Part shown: piece by piece, positions 37,851-50,500 of the stretch
Position numbering within the stretch: the first letter of the stretch is position 1
Layout: each line of letters starts with the position of its first letter
Assembly: GCA_036937835.1 (NCBI GenBank)
Contig: CM072876.1
Span: 12,093,501-12,157,500 of the forward strand
DNA: 64,000 nucleotides
From: Pampus argenteus
Taxonomy: Eukaryota; Chordata; Actinopteri; Scombriformes; Stromateidae
Direction: 5' to 3'
Notes under the pieces: generated by a model
Databases searched by the model: none
The model's input: only the letters and a program-made list of their open reading frames with translations
What the model was told of the DNA's origin: nothing
Made by a program: the position numbers and the translations under genes

Positions 37851-40079
37851 CTACTCCATCATGCTCCCCTCTGGACTCTCAGCCTGCAGAAATACAATAG
37901 AGAAGAAGAAAATGTTAAATGTTTTTTTGTTTCTCTCATCTGTGTAATATCACTGCTGAGTATCTACTCTGTTTTTACCTTTGGACACAATGGGTACCAG
38001 TTGAAGTATTCACAGGTCTCGTCCTCAAATATCCAGCCGTCCAGTGGAATGAGGACCTCGCCGAGAAAAACCTTCCTTGTTAAGGTTCCTGAATGCCACA
38101 CGGTTGCCTGCAGTCTCTTTCCAAGCAGCAGGTGACGCTCTATGTGATACTGTGAAAAGCCAGGCAGGAAACTGAATTAAATCGGACTAAGTCAAGCATG
38201 ATACAACAACAAACTGGCTGACTGAAGTAGCTGAAGTTGATTTTTTTTTTCTTTTTACCTTTAACACTTCATTATAAACTGGATCTGTGGTGTTTTTCTT
38301 GACTGTCGTCTTCAGTTTGCTGCTCTTTTCTGGTAGCATGTAGATTTTGACATATCTGGGATTCAGACATACAGGATACTGAGCTTTTCATGGAAATCCA
38401 CACAACAAAATAAGAGTCATACATTCTGAGTGTTATATTATATTATCCTCACGGGTGACATCTGCTCCTCTTGGTGTCTCCGCAGGTGAGATTTCTGCAG
38501 GCGCCGACTGTGATTTCCAGACAGGAGCTGTTGGTGTTATAGGCCAGAGCCAGCTGTAGCTCTCCTGTCACAGTGGTGCCCTCGAAGAGGCCACAGTCTG
38601 TGCTGATGCTGCTGATGCTGCCCTGAGGGAGCAAAACACACACTGTAGTTTCCCTTTTTACGTTTGAAAGGCACAGAAAAACACACCCTGATAGAGTTGA
38701 AATTCAATCAGCAGAAGTAAACACACACAGAACACAGAAAAAGGGGATTTTGCATTTATGAGATGAGATGCTGAACTGATGTTAAACTGATATATCAACT
38801 GCCACAGGATGTTGATTTATCTCTTTTCTACTTACTCTGTTTCCTCCGGAGTACTCAGAACCGAAGGAAGTTTCATCTTCAGCCCCGATGGAGGAGCCTT
38901 CATGGTCGCTGTCTTTGCTTCTCTTAAACAGGTTTGGAAGACTTGGGCCTTTGAAGAGCTGAAAAGAAGAAGGATTTTTGATTCCGTCTCTGTTGCAACT
39001 GGCAGGATTTGACAAGACACTGTGCATCTAGAGTTCAGTGCCTTCTGCTGCCCTGCTGAATGGAGTGAATGCACTGTTGAAGCTGAGAGCAACTTACATT
39101 GCTAGATTTGTTAATGTCGGTGTCAGACAGGCTCTTTTGGGTGCTGTAGTTAAACCGTGATCCTCTTTTGCTGTTGTCAACTCTCAGCAGGTCTCCTCGC
39201 ACATCATTCTGAGATGTGGAAATCTCTGCATTGAGAAAAGAGAAGTCAGCCACTTCTAATATGTGAAGGAACTTATAATAACAAAGGGAAGTGTATGATT
39301 CACCATGTGAATATTTCAAATGTTCAAAAAGCTGTGTTGTATCAGAGGGTGTTTTTTGCAATGCATGCATACATTGTTACTATCTGTGTGCATCATCTTA
39401 AACAACTTTTGCTGAGGCAAAAGATATTGCCCTATATTATTTCAAATTTCCTTTGTGGTCATTACCACGCTTATATTACGTCATTGGAGAGGACATGATA
39501 TTGTGATATAATTAGGGGAAGTGTTGTAATTAATTTCGCACTAGATGCAGGTTGCTAAACCCTTGATGTGATGCATTGTGCATGTGTTTTGATGAGAAAT
39601 TATTGCAGAATGTCCCATAAATGTTATAAGTGATGGCACATCAACTTACTTTTAATATGACTGGTGAAATAATCCATCACATTCTCCACTGATTTGGTAA
39701 AAGGTTTTGTGTTTTTGAAATCCTGCGGATAAAAACAAAAATTATTAGCAGTCAGTACATAGGATTCACATTTCTACTGTAACTAATGGTGAAATCAGGT
39801 TCTAATTACTGTACCCCAGATCTGCTCAGAAACTGATAATCCAAGTGGGGTGGAGGAGTAGGCGGCACAACTGATATATGACTGTGAAATATATAAGAAA
39901 AACCCATGTTACTTATATTCAAACGTTTCATTTCAAACACCAAACATGCCACACGTAAATGTGAATATCCATCATACCTCAGCACACTGTAGGTCTTTAA
40001 TAGCTTCTCCCCAACTGTCTCATATTTGTCTGCAAAACACACAGTTTTAATTAATGACTCATGACACTACACAAGTAAA

Positions 40080-40172
<93 letters not shown>

Positions 40173-41458
40173 CGCCTACAATAACACAATATATAACTAC
40201 TATTACAGTTTTGCTTCTTGAGGCTTTACCACGCTGTATTATGGTAACACTGAGTAATTTAGTAACTTTTCATGCCTATATAAAGAAAAGAGATTAAACA
40301 AATATAGTTATCATCCATAATTTATCAATCAGTGTAGGCGAAACTGGTTGATATCAAGGGAGCATCAATAATAAATAAGAGTAAATAAAATAAAAAAATA
40401 AAAAAAAAAGTTAGACTATTGTAAACAAACCTGCAGTGACTGGAAATTTTTTTGCCTTCTCCTCTAAGAACCACTCTCCAGACCTGATCTTCACTTCCCT
40501 GTGAAGAAGAAAAACACTGTAATTACATAATAAACAAACTGTATATGACTACATGTATTGATTTTAGATTGTATCATTCTTTTTGATGCCTCTTTTTTAC
40601 TGAAGCTTGAATTTATATATTTTTTTATTAATTACATTAAACAAAGAAAATATAAGGATATATATGTTGCATTTATTTTTTTCTGCCAGTGTAATAGTAC
40701 ATTATGTACGTATATTTGCTCAGGAAGTGAGTCTCAAAACTAAAAGTAACAGCTACGGTACAGGAAAGTCACTGGTTGCTTCTTTACACCTTGTTTTTTT
40801 CTTTCACTGCAGGTTCTGACGTCTGATTTGAGCAACACTCAGTCAACTATTTGACTTTAGTCTACACACGAAGCCAGTCGTTATCTCTCTACCTGTAGGC
40901 GTGGCACACCGTGCACTTCCAGCCCGTCGCCCCCACGCCCACGCGACACTTGCTGCAGATTCTGTGGCTGCAGCCGCGACAAACTGCGCCCGAGTTCCAG
41001 AACTTTCCCAGCGGCCTTTGGCAGCGCGCGCACGTCCGCTCGCCGTACTGCCGGTCAAAACTCTTCGCGCCTTTCCTCCGTAGATCCTGGAGCTCATATC
41101 TCATCCTCCTGAGACGAGAGCAGATGGAGAAGGAGACGTTTAAAGACACCCCCGAGTGACACATGTCAAAAGGAAAACTATGTTAGTGACTGTAAAACAT
41201 ACTTATAGAAATAAAAAAATAAAAAAAAAAGAACTGATATGACGGTTGCGTGTCTTATTTTGACCACTCAAAGCAGGTAGTTCGGCCTCCTTTCAGCATG
41301 AGTCAGAAGAATTTCCCAGAAACAACTTCATCACAGAACATATGAGCAACAATGACTCACCTGATCCTGTCTCCTTCTATTGCACGCAGCAGTTTGTCTC
41401 TCCGAAGGACCGCCAGGACGCTTTCTCTCTCCAGAGCCTGAAGGAAACTTAAATCCAT
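37851..41458 (-). CDS. sytl3: Synaptotagmin-like protein 3 (Slp3), truncated before C2B, 431 aa
   Basis: Slp proteins are Rab27 effectors that tether secretory vesicles to the plasma membrane. Twelve coding exons agree in phase: 41458-41361, 41108-40893, 40498-40431, 40029-39978, 39881-39815, 39722-39650, 39225-39098, 38958-38836, 38622-38453, 38355-38259, 38149-37979, 37883-37851. Residues 1-104 are the Slp homology domain with a FYVE-type zinc finger: Cys pairs 59/62, 76/79, 84/87 and 98/101, the arrangement of Slp3, 4 and 5. A disordered linker follows. Residues about 285-420 are one C2 domain (TGELQLALAYN, HPYVKIYMLPEKSSKLKT, FLGEVLIPLDGW). The last exon reaches TAG at 37853-37851, although sequence after it resembles the start of C2B. 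The family norm is two C2 domains and about 600 aa. Position beside ezr supports Slp3. The start ATG opens the conserved MDLSFLQALERESVLAVL helix. Confidence 0.9.
40081..40172. repeat. (TCTA)n tetranucleotide microsatellite
   Basis: About 23 uninterrupted TATC/TCTA units in the sytl3 intron between the exons at 40029 and 40431. The purity over 92 bp predicts length polymorphism. Confidence 0.95.
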
Positions 41459-41640
41459 CTTCGATCTGGTGTCTCTCAGCCTCACTGGTCCTCTTCTCTC
41501 TGTCCTCCTCGCTGTGTCACTGCTTTTTGTTTTTGTTATTGTCTCCTCCCCCTTCTCCTCTGCACCTCCCCGTTACTGAACATGAAGAGCCTCAGTCCTC
41601 CTCCTTATGAAGCTAAAAGAAGATGTCACAGGCTATACTT
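41459..41640 (-). promoter_or_regulatory. sytl3 5'UTR and promoter side
   Basis: Sequence upstream of the sytl3 ATG, rich in GGAGGAG-type purine runs on the minus strand. There is no acceptor consensus close to the ATG, so the first coding exon may also be the first transcribed exon. No TATA box is clear. Confidence 0.3.
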
Positions 41641-44340
41641 CATGCTGCTAGGATTTCCCTTCTGCTGATTATGATCTCCCTCTACGTCAGAAATAGATAC
41701 AGGACTTCCTGAACAGATATTACTGCTTGTACCTTTTCCACTTGGATGATTAAACTTCACTGTCTACCCTTAAATATCCTTTTTTAAATATTCCTTTCTC
41801 TGAGGGAGATCAGCAGCAGATCAGCAGTCAGTCTGCAGCAGTGTAACAGCAAACACATTTTATCATATTTGGGCAATAGTTTCAGCTCCTAATCATTAGT
41901 ATTTGCCCTCATTCTCCTCTTTGTAAGTGTCACAAGCTTCAGTATTCAACCCGTCTCTGCTCCTCAGCTGCAGGAGTATCAGTGAAGCTTCACAGATAGC
42001 AGCGCTGCACAACAAACCAAATGCCAACCTTTGCATTATTGATGTCTGACGTGCATCTGTGTTCTATTTTCTTCCCTTTTTTTTTTTTTTACAGGCTTTT
42101 CTATTCAAACAGCTAAAAAAAAAACATTTAAAGGATGAGTTTTGAAGGACTTGTTTAACATTTCGGGGGGATATGTTTAATTGATTTCTTGGGGAGGTAC
42201 AAGAGAAGATTTGATACCACTCTCATATTGTCCAAACATTAAAGATGTGCGGCTGAACACACAAGAGGTGCTGATGGATTTTTATCACCTTTGCACAAAG
42301 CCAGGCTAGCTGTTTCCCCCTGTTTCCAGTCTTTATGCTAAGCTAAGTTGCTTTTACTGTGCAGATATAAGAGTAGTATTGATTCTTATCTAGCTCTAAT
42401 AAATATATTTGCTAAAATGTCAATTTCAATTTTCTCAATCATCCTATTTGCAAGATAAGTGCACATCTCAATTTGGGAACCAAACAGTAGACAAGTAAAG
42501 CACGGGGAACAAAGAAGAGGCGGCCTGTTGAACAGCTGAATGCCAGCCAGTGCAGCTAGATAAGAGTCTGTCTTTGTTACTCTCCAGAGCTGCCAGCCAG
42601 CAGCCCACAGAAAACAGTCAGATGTAATTACGCTTCATGGCTCACAGAAGGACACAGCTGTTATCTGTCTTCTGCTGACGTGCACCGTGCCTAAAGGGAT
42701 TCTCCCACATTCGTTAAATAGCACTGAGGCAAGATGAAGAATACACGACCAAGAGAAAGGTTTTCAAATGTGTCTTCATGCCTCCCCGTGATCCGTCCCC
42801 TTTAAGATTAACGGCTCTCGGTTTGACTGTTAGATTGGAATATTTTACTTGATGGTCAGATCATTGACGATGATCATTACGCCAGGTACACTCATTTCAC
42901 ACACGCCTATACTATTTAGATGACAACGATAATTCAAGATGTGTGTGTGTGTGTGTGTGTTTGTGTGGTTAGACACTTGATTACAGGTGACTATGAGTTA
43001 ATATCCGAGAAGACAGGGCGAACATGTCAGCCCACCGCAGTGGTGACAGATTATACTTAGACCCAGATACTGTGAGAAAAGAACAAACCACTTCACTACT
43101 ATGACATGTTCCTGGAAGACCTGTGAGTGACTGCATACCTAAAGTTAGCTCTGGCGGTGGGTTTAAGTTCATGCACTACTTCACAGTAACTAAAAAAAAA
43201 TGTCATGTACTGCTCTGTGAGACACATACAGAGCTGCATTACTGCATTCGCAACTTTAAACACACACACACCTCACAGCAGAAGTGGATTTTCCCCCTTT
43301 GAGATGACTGAATTGTGGATTACAAAACATTTCCTCAACACGTTATTGCTTAATCTCTGCCAAGGCATAATTTGACAATAAGGCAAATAAAAAATAATAA
43401 TGCAACAAGCCAGCCCATCTGTTAACTGGTTTTAAAAAAGAAAGCAAGGTTTGTGACATGAGAATGAGGTCACAGCACAGTTATGAGGTGCAGAGCAGAA
43501 AGCTGCAAGATCTTACCTTTCAGACACACTGCACTGCTGAAGTGGTCAACCTAAGGAAGTGGCTGATCTTATACACGATGAGAAATGTACACAACTCAGT
43601 TCCTTTTTGTGTTCACACGCATATTGCTGCAAATCTGAAGAAGGCTGAGAGAGCAACTCGCTGGTTTTGTTTCGCATTGCGTTCTCATCAGATGTGGAAA
43701 ATGTTTCTGTGCTGTCCCCAATCTGAGCGTAGTAGGTCAGGAACAAAAGATGCGAGTCACAAGGTCAGTGTGGGAGAGTTTTTATATGAAATTGTCAATT
43801 TGTCAATAGCTGCCATTTCTGACCATACTTTTATAAAAGCTGTAGCACATAATGGAAATGGTTGAACCTTTCTCTTTTTCCCCTGCAAATTACTTACCAA
43901 TACAACATCCAGACAGTCACAGTAAAGATTGAACTGAAGAGTGTATTGATTCCCCACACACAACCACACACACACACACACGCACGCACGCACACAAAAA
44001 AATTAAAAAATATCTCAAATAATACCTCAAATGATACTAAAAACAACACTGGTGCTGAACATATATAAAGATAACAACCATGGACATACAGCAACAACAT
44101 ATGGCAGGTGAAACCTTGAGTTATTATATTAATAATGTCTTTTTGTGGAGCAAAACCTTTTTTTTTTTTTTTTTTTTTTTTAATTCTCATATTCGGTGTT
44201 CAGTCCAGCTGCTGCAGCCAGCGCTCCAGATGTGTGGCAGATTGCTGCCTCAGCAAACAGCAGACATGACTGTTTGCAGTTTTCCTGAAATACCCATGCC
44301 AATAAAAGCCTTTGTGATATAAATACATTCTTACTCCAAC
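41641..44340. other. Spacer between sytl3 (5' side) and the enpp gene (3' side)
   Basis: No supported exon. It contains (GT)n at 42942-42962, (CA)n at 43966-43996 with CGCACG interruptions, a T run of 24 at 44158-44181, and the dispersed repeat at 42145-42420. Confidence 0.5.
42145..42420. repeat. Dispersed teleost repeat copy (same family as 22365-22700)
   Basis: Ordered phrases TTTAACATTTCGGGGGGATA, GATACCACTCTCATATTGTC, CCAGGCTAGCTGTTTCCCCC and CCAGTCTTTATGCTAAGCTA mark this common percomorph repeat. It is non-coding, and it is the most complete of the copies seen here. Confidence 0.6.
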
Positions 44341-44363
44341 CATAAATGTTTTCTTTTCCCTTT

Positions 44364-44369
44364 TTTATT
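44364..44369 (-). terminator. Candidate poly(A) signal of the enpp gene
   Basis: AATAAA on the minus strand, about 350 nt downstream of the stop codon at 44716. It is the first canonical signal found after the stop. Confidence 0.5.
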
Positions 44370-44715
44370 TAGTTCCTCTTCCCAGAACATCTTCGGGTTC
44401 TGAGCCTTGGAGCCTCATTTATAAAGTGTTTTACTTTTTCTCTTGAAAACATCAAAAAAACAAGTATATGGCTTTTATACATTGAATAATCATAAAATTA
44501 GTTTTGGAATAAAACATTACAAAAAACAACAACAACAATAACAACAACAACTGGATGGAACTTTTTGGGATAAATTTGGTCTGAACACAGGAAACTGGAA
44601 AAGCGAGGCACCCATTAAACCCACTGAAAGCAGGTTAACTGTGTGTCCACGGGGACAGAGGCCTGTAAAGCAGACCAGTATGGCTTCTGTTCTTTAAAGG
44701 ATAATGTCTCTGATT

Positions 44716-47468
44716 TTAAACATTATGTAGAAAAGTCTTGAGCTGTAGCGTCTCTCCCACTGATAACCTGTCATGGTAGAAGCTGAGTCCAGTCAGGAGC
44801 TCGATGTCTCGGATGCGAGCAACGTGAAACTGCATCCAATCCTCCACCCATGTCAGGTCTGCGCCAGTCTGCAGAGAAATAAAAAATAAATGTGAGTGGA
44901 GAAGAGTAACAGAGAAAATATATTAACGTCAGCTCTGCTTTGCATATTTTCCATTGTAGAATAATTTCAACAAGTTTTCTATAAATTAGGCTGTCATGTT
45001 GAAATGAGTGGGAGAGGAGACGGTGGTGTTACTCACAGAACAGCTCTCTGTGTGGTCAGGCCTGTGTGGCAGGATGAAGGACTTGGCCCGCAGAGGACCC
45101 TCACAGCTAACAGGGCTGAAGGTCGAGTTCTCGCAGCTGGTCAGGATCACGAAGAAATGTGTTGGGATGGAAGTCTCATTTCTGGGGAGACATGACATAT
45201 CAGGGTTTAACAAACTGTGGCCTCATTTCTAGAAATCTCTTATTAAAATCTACCTGATCACATGTAGACATGGTCAAAACTGCAGGTATTCAAATTCAAG
45301 GTTCAATCAAAAATTTGCAGCTATAGTTGTCAAGGTTACAATAGGACAAACCCTGAGGTTGTACATTTGCCCTGCTGAAAAATTACTTAGCAGAAAAAAG
45401 AAAAATTTCACTAATTATACGTAAATTAATTCAAACGTATATTGACTGATTATTAAAACTTACAATACAAAGAAATCTACCGACTGTGTGTGTTTGACTT
45501 ACGTCGACATTGGGTGGAGCGCATCAACATTTCCATCAAAGTTTTGGTCGAATATCGGCCCACTCACGACGTTGACTCCGTTCAGCTGTTGTGAATATCT
45601 TGGAAGCAGGACGTCATGGAAATGAGTCCAAATATCTGCGGTTCGAGAACATATACACACAAAAACATTTGATATAACTTAGTAGAGCACAACTGATGAT
45701 AATATGGTCAATATAAATTACATCATTGCAATTTACAAAATACTTTAACATTTTGGGAAACAGGCTGAAGCAAGAACAAGAGCATCAAACTAATCCTTTA
45801 CACCAGTGGATTGTTTTGTTGTCATGTTATATTGTGTATAGAATATTGTTCGGATCTGACGTTTTTATTTGTTCATCATCAAGTTATTTTATGCTTGTAT
45901 TGAGATATTTAAGTCAATAAACTAACTGGCCTCCCTTCATAATGCTCAACATGGTAACGAGCCAGCAGGGGGCAGCATTGGTTAGCCGATTACTATTTAG
46001 GCCTCCAGTGTACACAAACTACAATATTTGGTGGAGTTACGTCCAGTGGGACCTCATTCTGGCAAGAGAGTTAGTTTGCATTTTACAGCGTGGGTGGTCC
46101 CAGTAGAAAGGAGTGTTGTCTGACACACTCAGTTTTTTCCAAACATCAATTACTTAACATGATCAACAAGTTTTAACAAAGCGCGATCCTGCAAAAAGCA
46201 TGACGTTATTACATCATGCTAAGCATACAAATACTTTCACATATGACACAGGTGATTTTGCAATGTGTGCAGGTACGACCTAATCTTTAAAGTATTTACA
46301 GAAGGATGAAGCAATACGTCTGTGTGAACAAAAACTAACAGAGTACATCTACACACTGCAGTGAATCAGATGAGTCAGACACCGACTTTAAAGTAAATCT
46401 GATTGTAAAGAGAACTGCTAGGATGGCATAAAGATTAACTCTGGGAAAGTTCCTCTTACTGAACTCTTTCATTGTGCATTTCAGAGAGAGCTTCACTAAA
46501 TTAAAGTACAGTAGTGCCATGCAATTTCAGTGGTTAGATCTTTGGACTCTTTTTATGTATATTTAAGAACCGATTGAGCTAAATTATAGACTGCTTTGAG
46601 AAATTCAGGTTTGAAAAGTATAATATTGAGCAATAAACATGACTCACAAGAACGGGCAAACCACAATACCTGCCCTCGGAAAAGTTGAGTGTTAACAATT
46701 TAACAAAAAAAAAAAAAAGAGCCACAACATCATGTCTAGTCTCTTCAGCTCACTGTTTAATTGAATTCACCTTTCATTCAGTTTTTAACATTTCTTGTTC
46801 ACATGACAAACCAACTCTTCTGACAAATCTGGAGTGTTTTGTTTTTTTTGTATGTATGCGATACGATGATTACTATTTCCATTGCAGATTTGAGTGAAGC
46901 TAGAAATCCAAAGCAAAAAATATTGAAAGAATGACTCGCCTTTAAATGCAGGGAACATTGGTGCCATGTTGCTTGAGATTAGAGAGTCTGTTTCAGGTCC
47001 ATTGGCTCTCAGATCTATAGAGAGAAAATAAGAAACAGTAGAAAAGACAGCGTGTCAGCCATTTGAACGTGGATTAAAACACAAATGTTGCATGTTGAGA
47101 ACGCAGGTTTACTGGATGAAATTGTGTCTTTACGTGTCAACGAACGAAACCCAAAGAGGTAAAAATCATTGAACTGCACAAATCACAGTGTGTGATCACT
47201 TTATCTGTGCCACAAGATAGATGTGTGTTTAATTCTGGGAAGTCCAAATTTGTCTGGCCGCTTTTACTTTCAACATGTTACTTCCCCTTTGCGGTGAGCT
47301 GTCTGCACCTGAAACAAGAATTTCATTGAAAACAGAATGAAAACTACAGCGTCTCAATTAGGAAGGGGGAATGGTACACTCTTTACTGTTACATGAGAAT
47401 GTGGCTCTAAAACACGTCAACTTTAATTCAACACCCAGCTGGGGATAAAGAGCTGAGACCCCGTCCCC

Positions 47469-47505
<37 letters not shown>

Positions 47506-50500
47506 TGGCGGGATGCAGCAGGCCATAGGACAGAGAGGGGTCGTCCCTGTAGCGCAGACACAGCTGGCTGAAGGCTGGTGGGATGCGTACATCAGCACGA
47601 ACACACGCCTCCGAATCTGGGCTCAGGGGTCTAACTGCGGTCTGAAAGACAGGATCAGTCAGTGGACAGTGTCGGGACTCCAGGCCAGCTCTCTGGGTGT
47701 TGTATAAGATCACTTAGCTTGGTATAATATGTCAAATATTTGACACCTTATTTCATGGGTCAGTCATCTGAAGAAGATTCCTACAAAAGACTATATCATA
47801 GCATATTGTAGAGAGTCAGCAGGTCGGCTAATCGTGCAAACATGAGGATCACTAAAGTCATTAGGATTCAAACAAATAAACAAACAAACAAAAAAATTCA
47901 TGGCATCCAATATTTCAATCTGGACCAAAGTGGTGAACTGAACTTTCCATCACAAGTTGCATCTTATTCTATTATCTACTTGGCTTGAAATGGAGCTTTT
48001 CCTGATTCCTTCCCCTATAACTAGTGCCAAAATAAAGATTTGTTGGAAATTATGTGGAGAAATGATGATGGACCTCAGAAATGCGGCATCAAAAACTATT
48101 TTGATATGCATATTTTTCATACTGTACAGGAATAGAAATACAAGCTTGTTCTGGGGGCATATCACATTTCATTGATTAATGGATTTTCTGGGAGGCAAAC
48201 AAGTGAGTTGAGCATGATGTTGTATGTTATGCCATGACACAATAAAAAAAAAACCCCAATCTGTATTTGGATAAAGCTTGATTGAAACCAAATCTACATC
48301 CTCACTTCCTCTATCATTCAGACAGAACTGTCCCGGGATTGTATCACTCTGCCTGAGGTCATGATTTACACTAAAGCTCGACCGCATAATGAGAAATACA
48401 AGAAGTGTTTGAGCCAACATGAGCACGGAAGATGAGTTACAGCTGCTTAGAGAAGAGATTCAAATGCTAAACAACCAGCCAAACCCTAACCACAAAAAAA
48501 AAATACAACCAGGACTATGTTTAGAGATAAAAGAGAGCTCCAAAAGACTCACCAGAGGCTGGATAGTGTACGACACCCACAGAGGCATGAGGCGGTTTTT
48601 GCTGTATCCACTGAGGTAGTCCGAGTGGTGCAGGAGACAAAAGTTGGCGTCTGGTTGGACGACTCGAGGGGTGCCAAAAGGATGGTGGAGGCGACGTAAG
48701 CTGGCTTTAACACCTAAAAAGGTAAAAAATAAATAAAAAAATTTCAAAATATCAAAAAATGCTGCTTTACATCAGTTTTCAGTATGTGCTTGTTGAACAT
48801 CAACATTTATCTCTGAAAAGCATAAATATAAATGCAGAGAATAATAAAAAAGATACTTACTGTCACTAGTTGTGGTGAGACGTCTGTTCATATCTTCTTC
48901 CTGAAAACAAATGCACAGATTTTTGTTAGTCCGTTTATATTAAATCTGTTTGAAATCTGCTGCAAACCTACTGGCCATATGTCAAAAAAAGCTGTTGAAT
49001 GAAGAAGCAAACATTAACTGTAACAAGTGCTTCTTAAATTAACGGACATACAGTACCATTGCCTTGGTTTGGGATACACAGGTGCACTGCAGGTCGTCAA
49101 CGGGAACGAGGGCAGCGGCCTCGCAGGGGGTGTCATGGGAGAGCTGCGCTGGGTGAACAGGGAAGTAGACGGGGTGCTTCAGGAGGTGGTTCAGACTGCC
49201 GTGGGTCCCGTTGTTTGGAGCAGGACGAATTTTAAGGAGATCTAGAGGATAGAGAGAGAGAGAGAGAGAATAAAAGTACATTTCAGACACCACAAAGGAT
49301 AGTAAATTTGTTAATATTTGTTTCACCGGGTTGTGTAGTAGAGATGCAGCGATTCAGTGACGCCTCTAGACACATTTTTACAATGTACAGCAGTCAGAAG
49401 GGGGTAAGTAGGCATCACAAAAGTTTAAATTAAAATTTAAGCAAAACTAAAGAGTATCTTAAAAAATCCTTTAGCTACCAGCTAGAGTCCATTGAATTCA
49501 CACAATGGGCGAGTACTCACCGCAAACATTCTTGCATTTTTCTTTTTGTTAAGTCATTAGCAACGGTCAACTACACACATGGATGAATGCAAGCAGACGC
49601 ACACAAACACAAACACAAACACACATACACACACACACACAGAAAGGCAGAGCCCAAATGGTCTAGGAGTTTGTTAGGGTTCAGTGGTCAAATCCAGCAT
49701 AGAACTTATGTAAGATGGAAACGTCTAATAACGGCTTTATGGATGAAAAGATACAAGAGAGGACCAACCAGCTTCGTCAAGCAGAAAGCAATGGTAAGTG
49801 TAAGAATGTTTTCAGCTGTACTGGTGTGCCAGTATGATTTTGTCATGTTGTAATTCTGTAATTTGTCTTTCTTGGTATGTTATGTAACACAACATTTATT
49901 GTATTGTAAGTTCACTTTGTGGACATGATTCACTGGACATGTGTGCATGTGGCGATCAGGGTTAATAAGCACAATAACTTCACAATATTAAATCTGTACT
50001 TTACAAAAATCAATTAACGCACCAGTTATGGAGGACGTTAACTCACCGCTTTATGTTTGTTGCTTTAAATAATCAAATGATAGAACGGTGAACTTGCACT
50101 AACAAAGCCACTTACCACACATGAGATTATATACTTCAATGTTTTCAAAAGGAGGCACAACAGTTTGGCTTTTAAATGCTGGACCATAGCCGATGAAGAT
50201 CGCCTGAAAAGAAAGAAAGATTGGCATTAAAAAAAAAATCATGATGTTCATGCATCAATTTAGAGATATTTTGACATAGCACTAAAAATTAAAGTATAAT
50301 GAACTACACAAACAAGTGTCCGGAAGTTTGTGAACAGCATTTACACTCCAAGATGTCAACAAGCACTCGATACCATAATTAGGTCATGTGTAAATATTTG
50401 AAATAACTCAACTCTGACCTCACATAACCCTGAAAATCTATTGTTGGGGGGTGGAGGAGGTGGTAAAGAGTCTATTTCAGGATTTCAGGTGCAGGCTTAA

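Noticed and set aside
40843..41159. Frames overlapping the Slp homology exon on both strands
   Set aside because: Shadows of the GC-rich zinc-finger exon 41108-40893, which has correct splice sites and the Cys pattern in only one frame.
43458..43865. 135-codon plus-strand frame in the sytl3-enpp spacer
   Set aside because: No recognisable domain and no splice support. It lies in a spacer with microsatellites and dispersed repeats.
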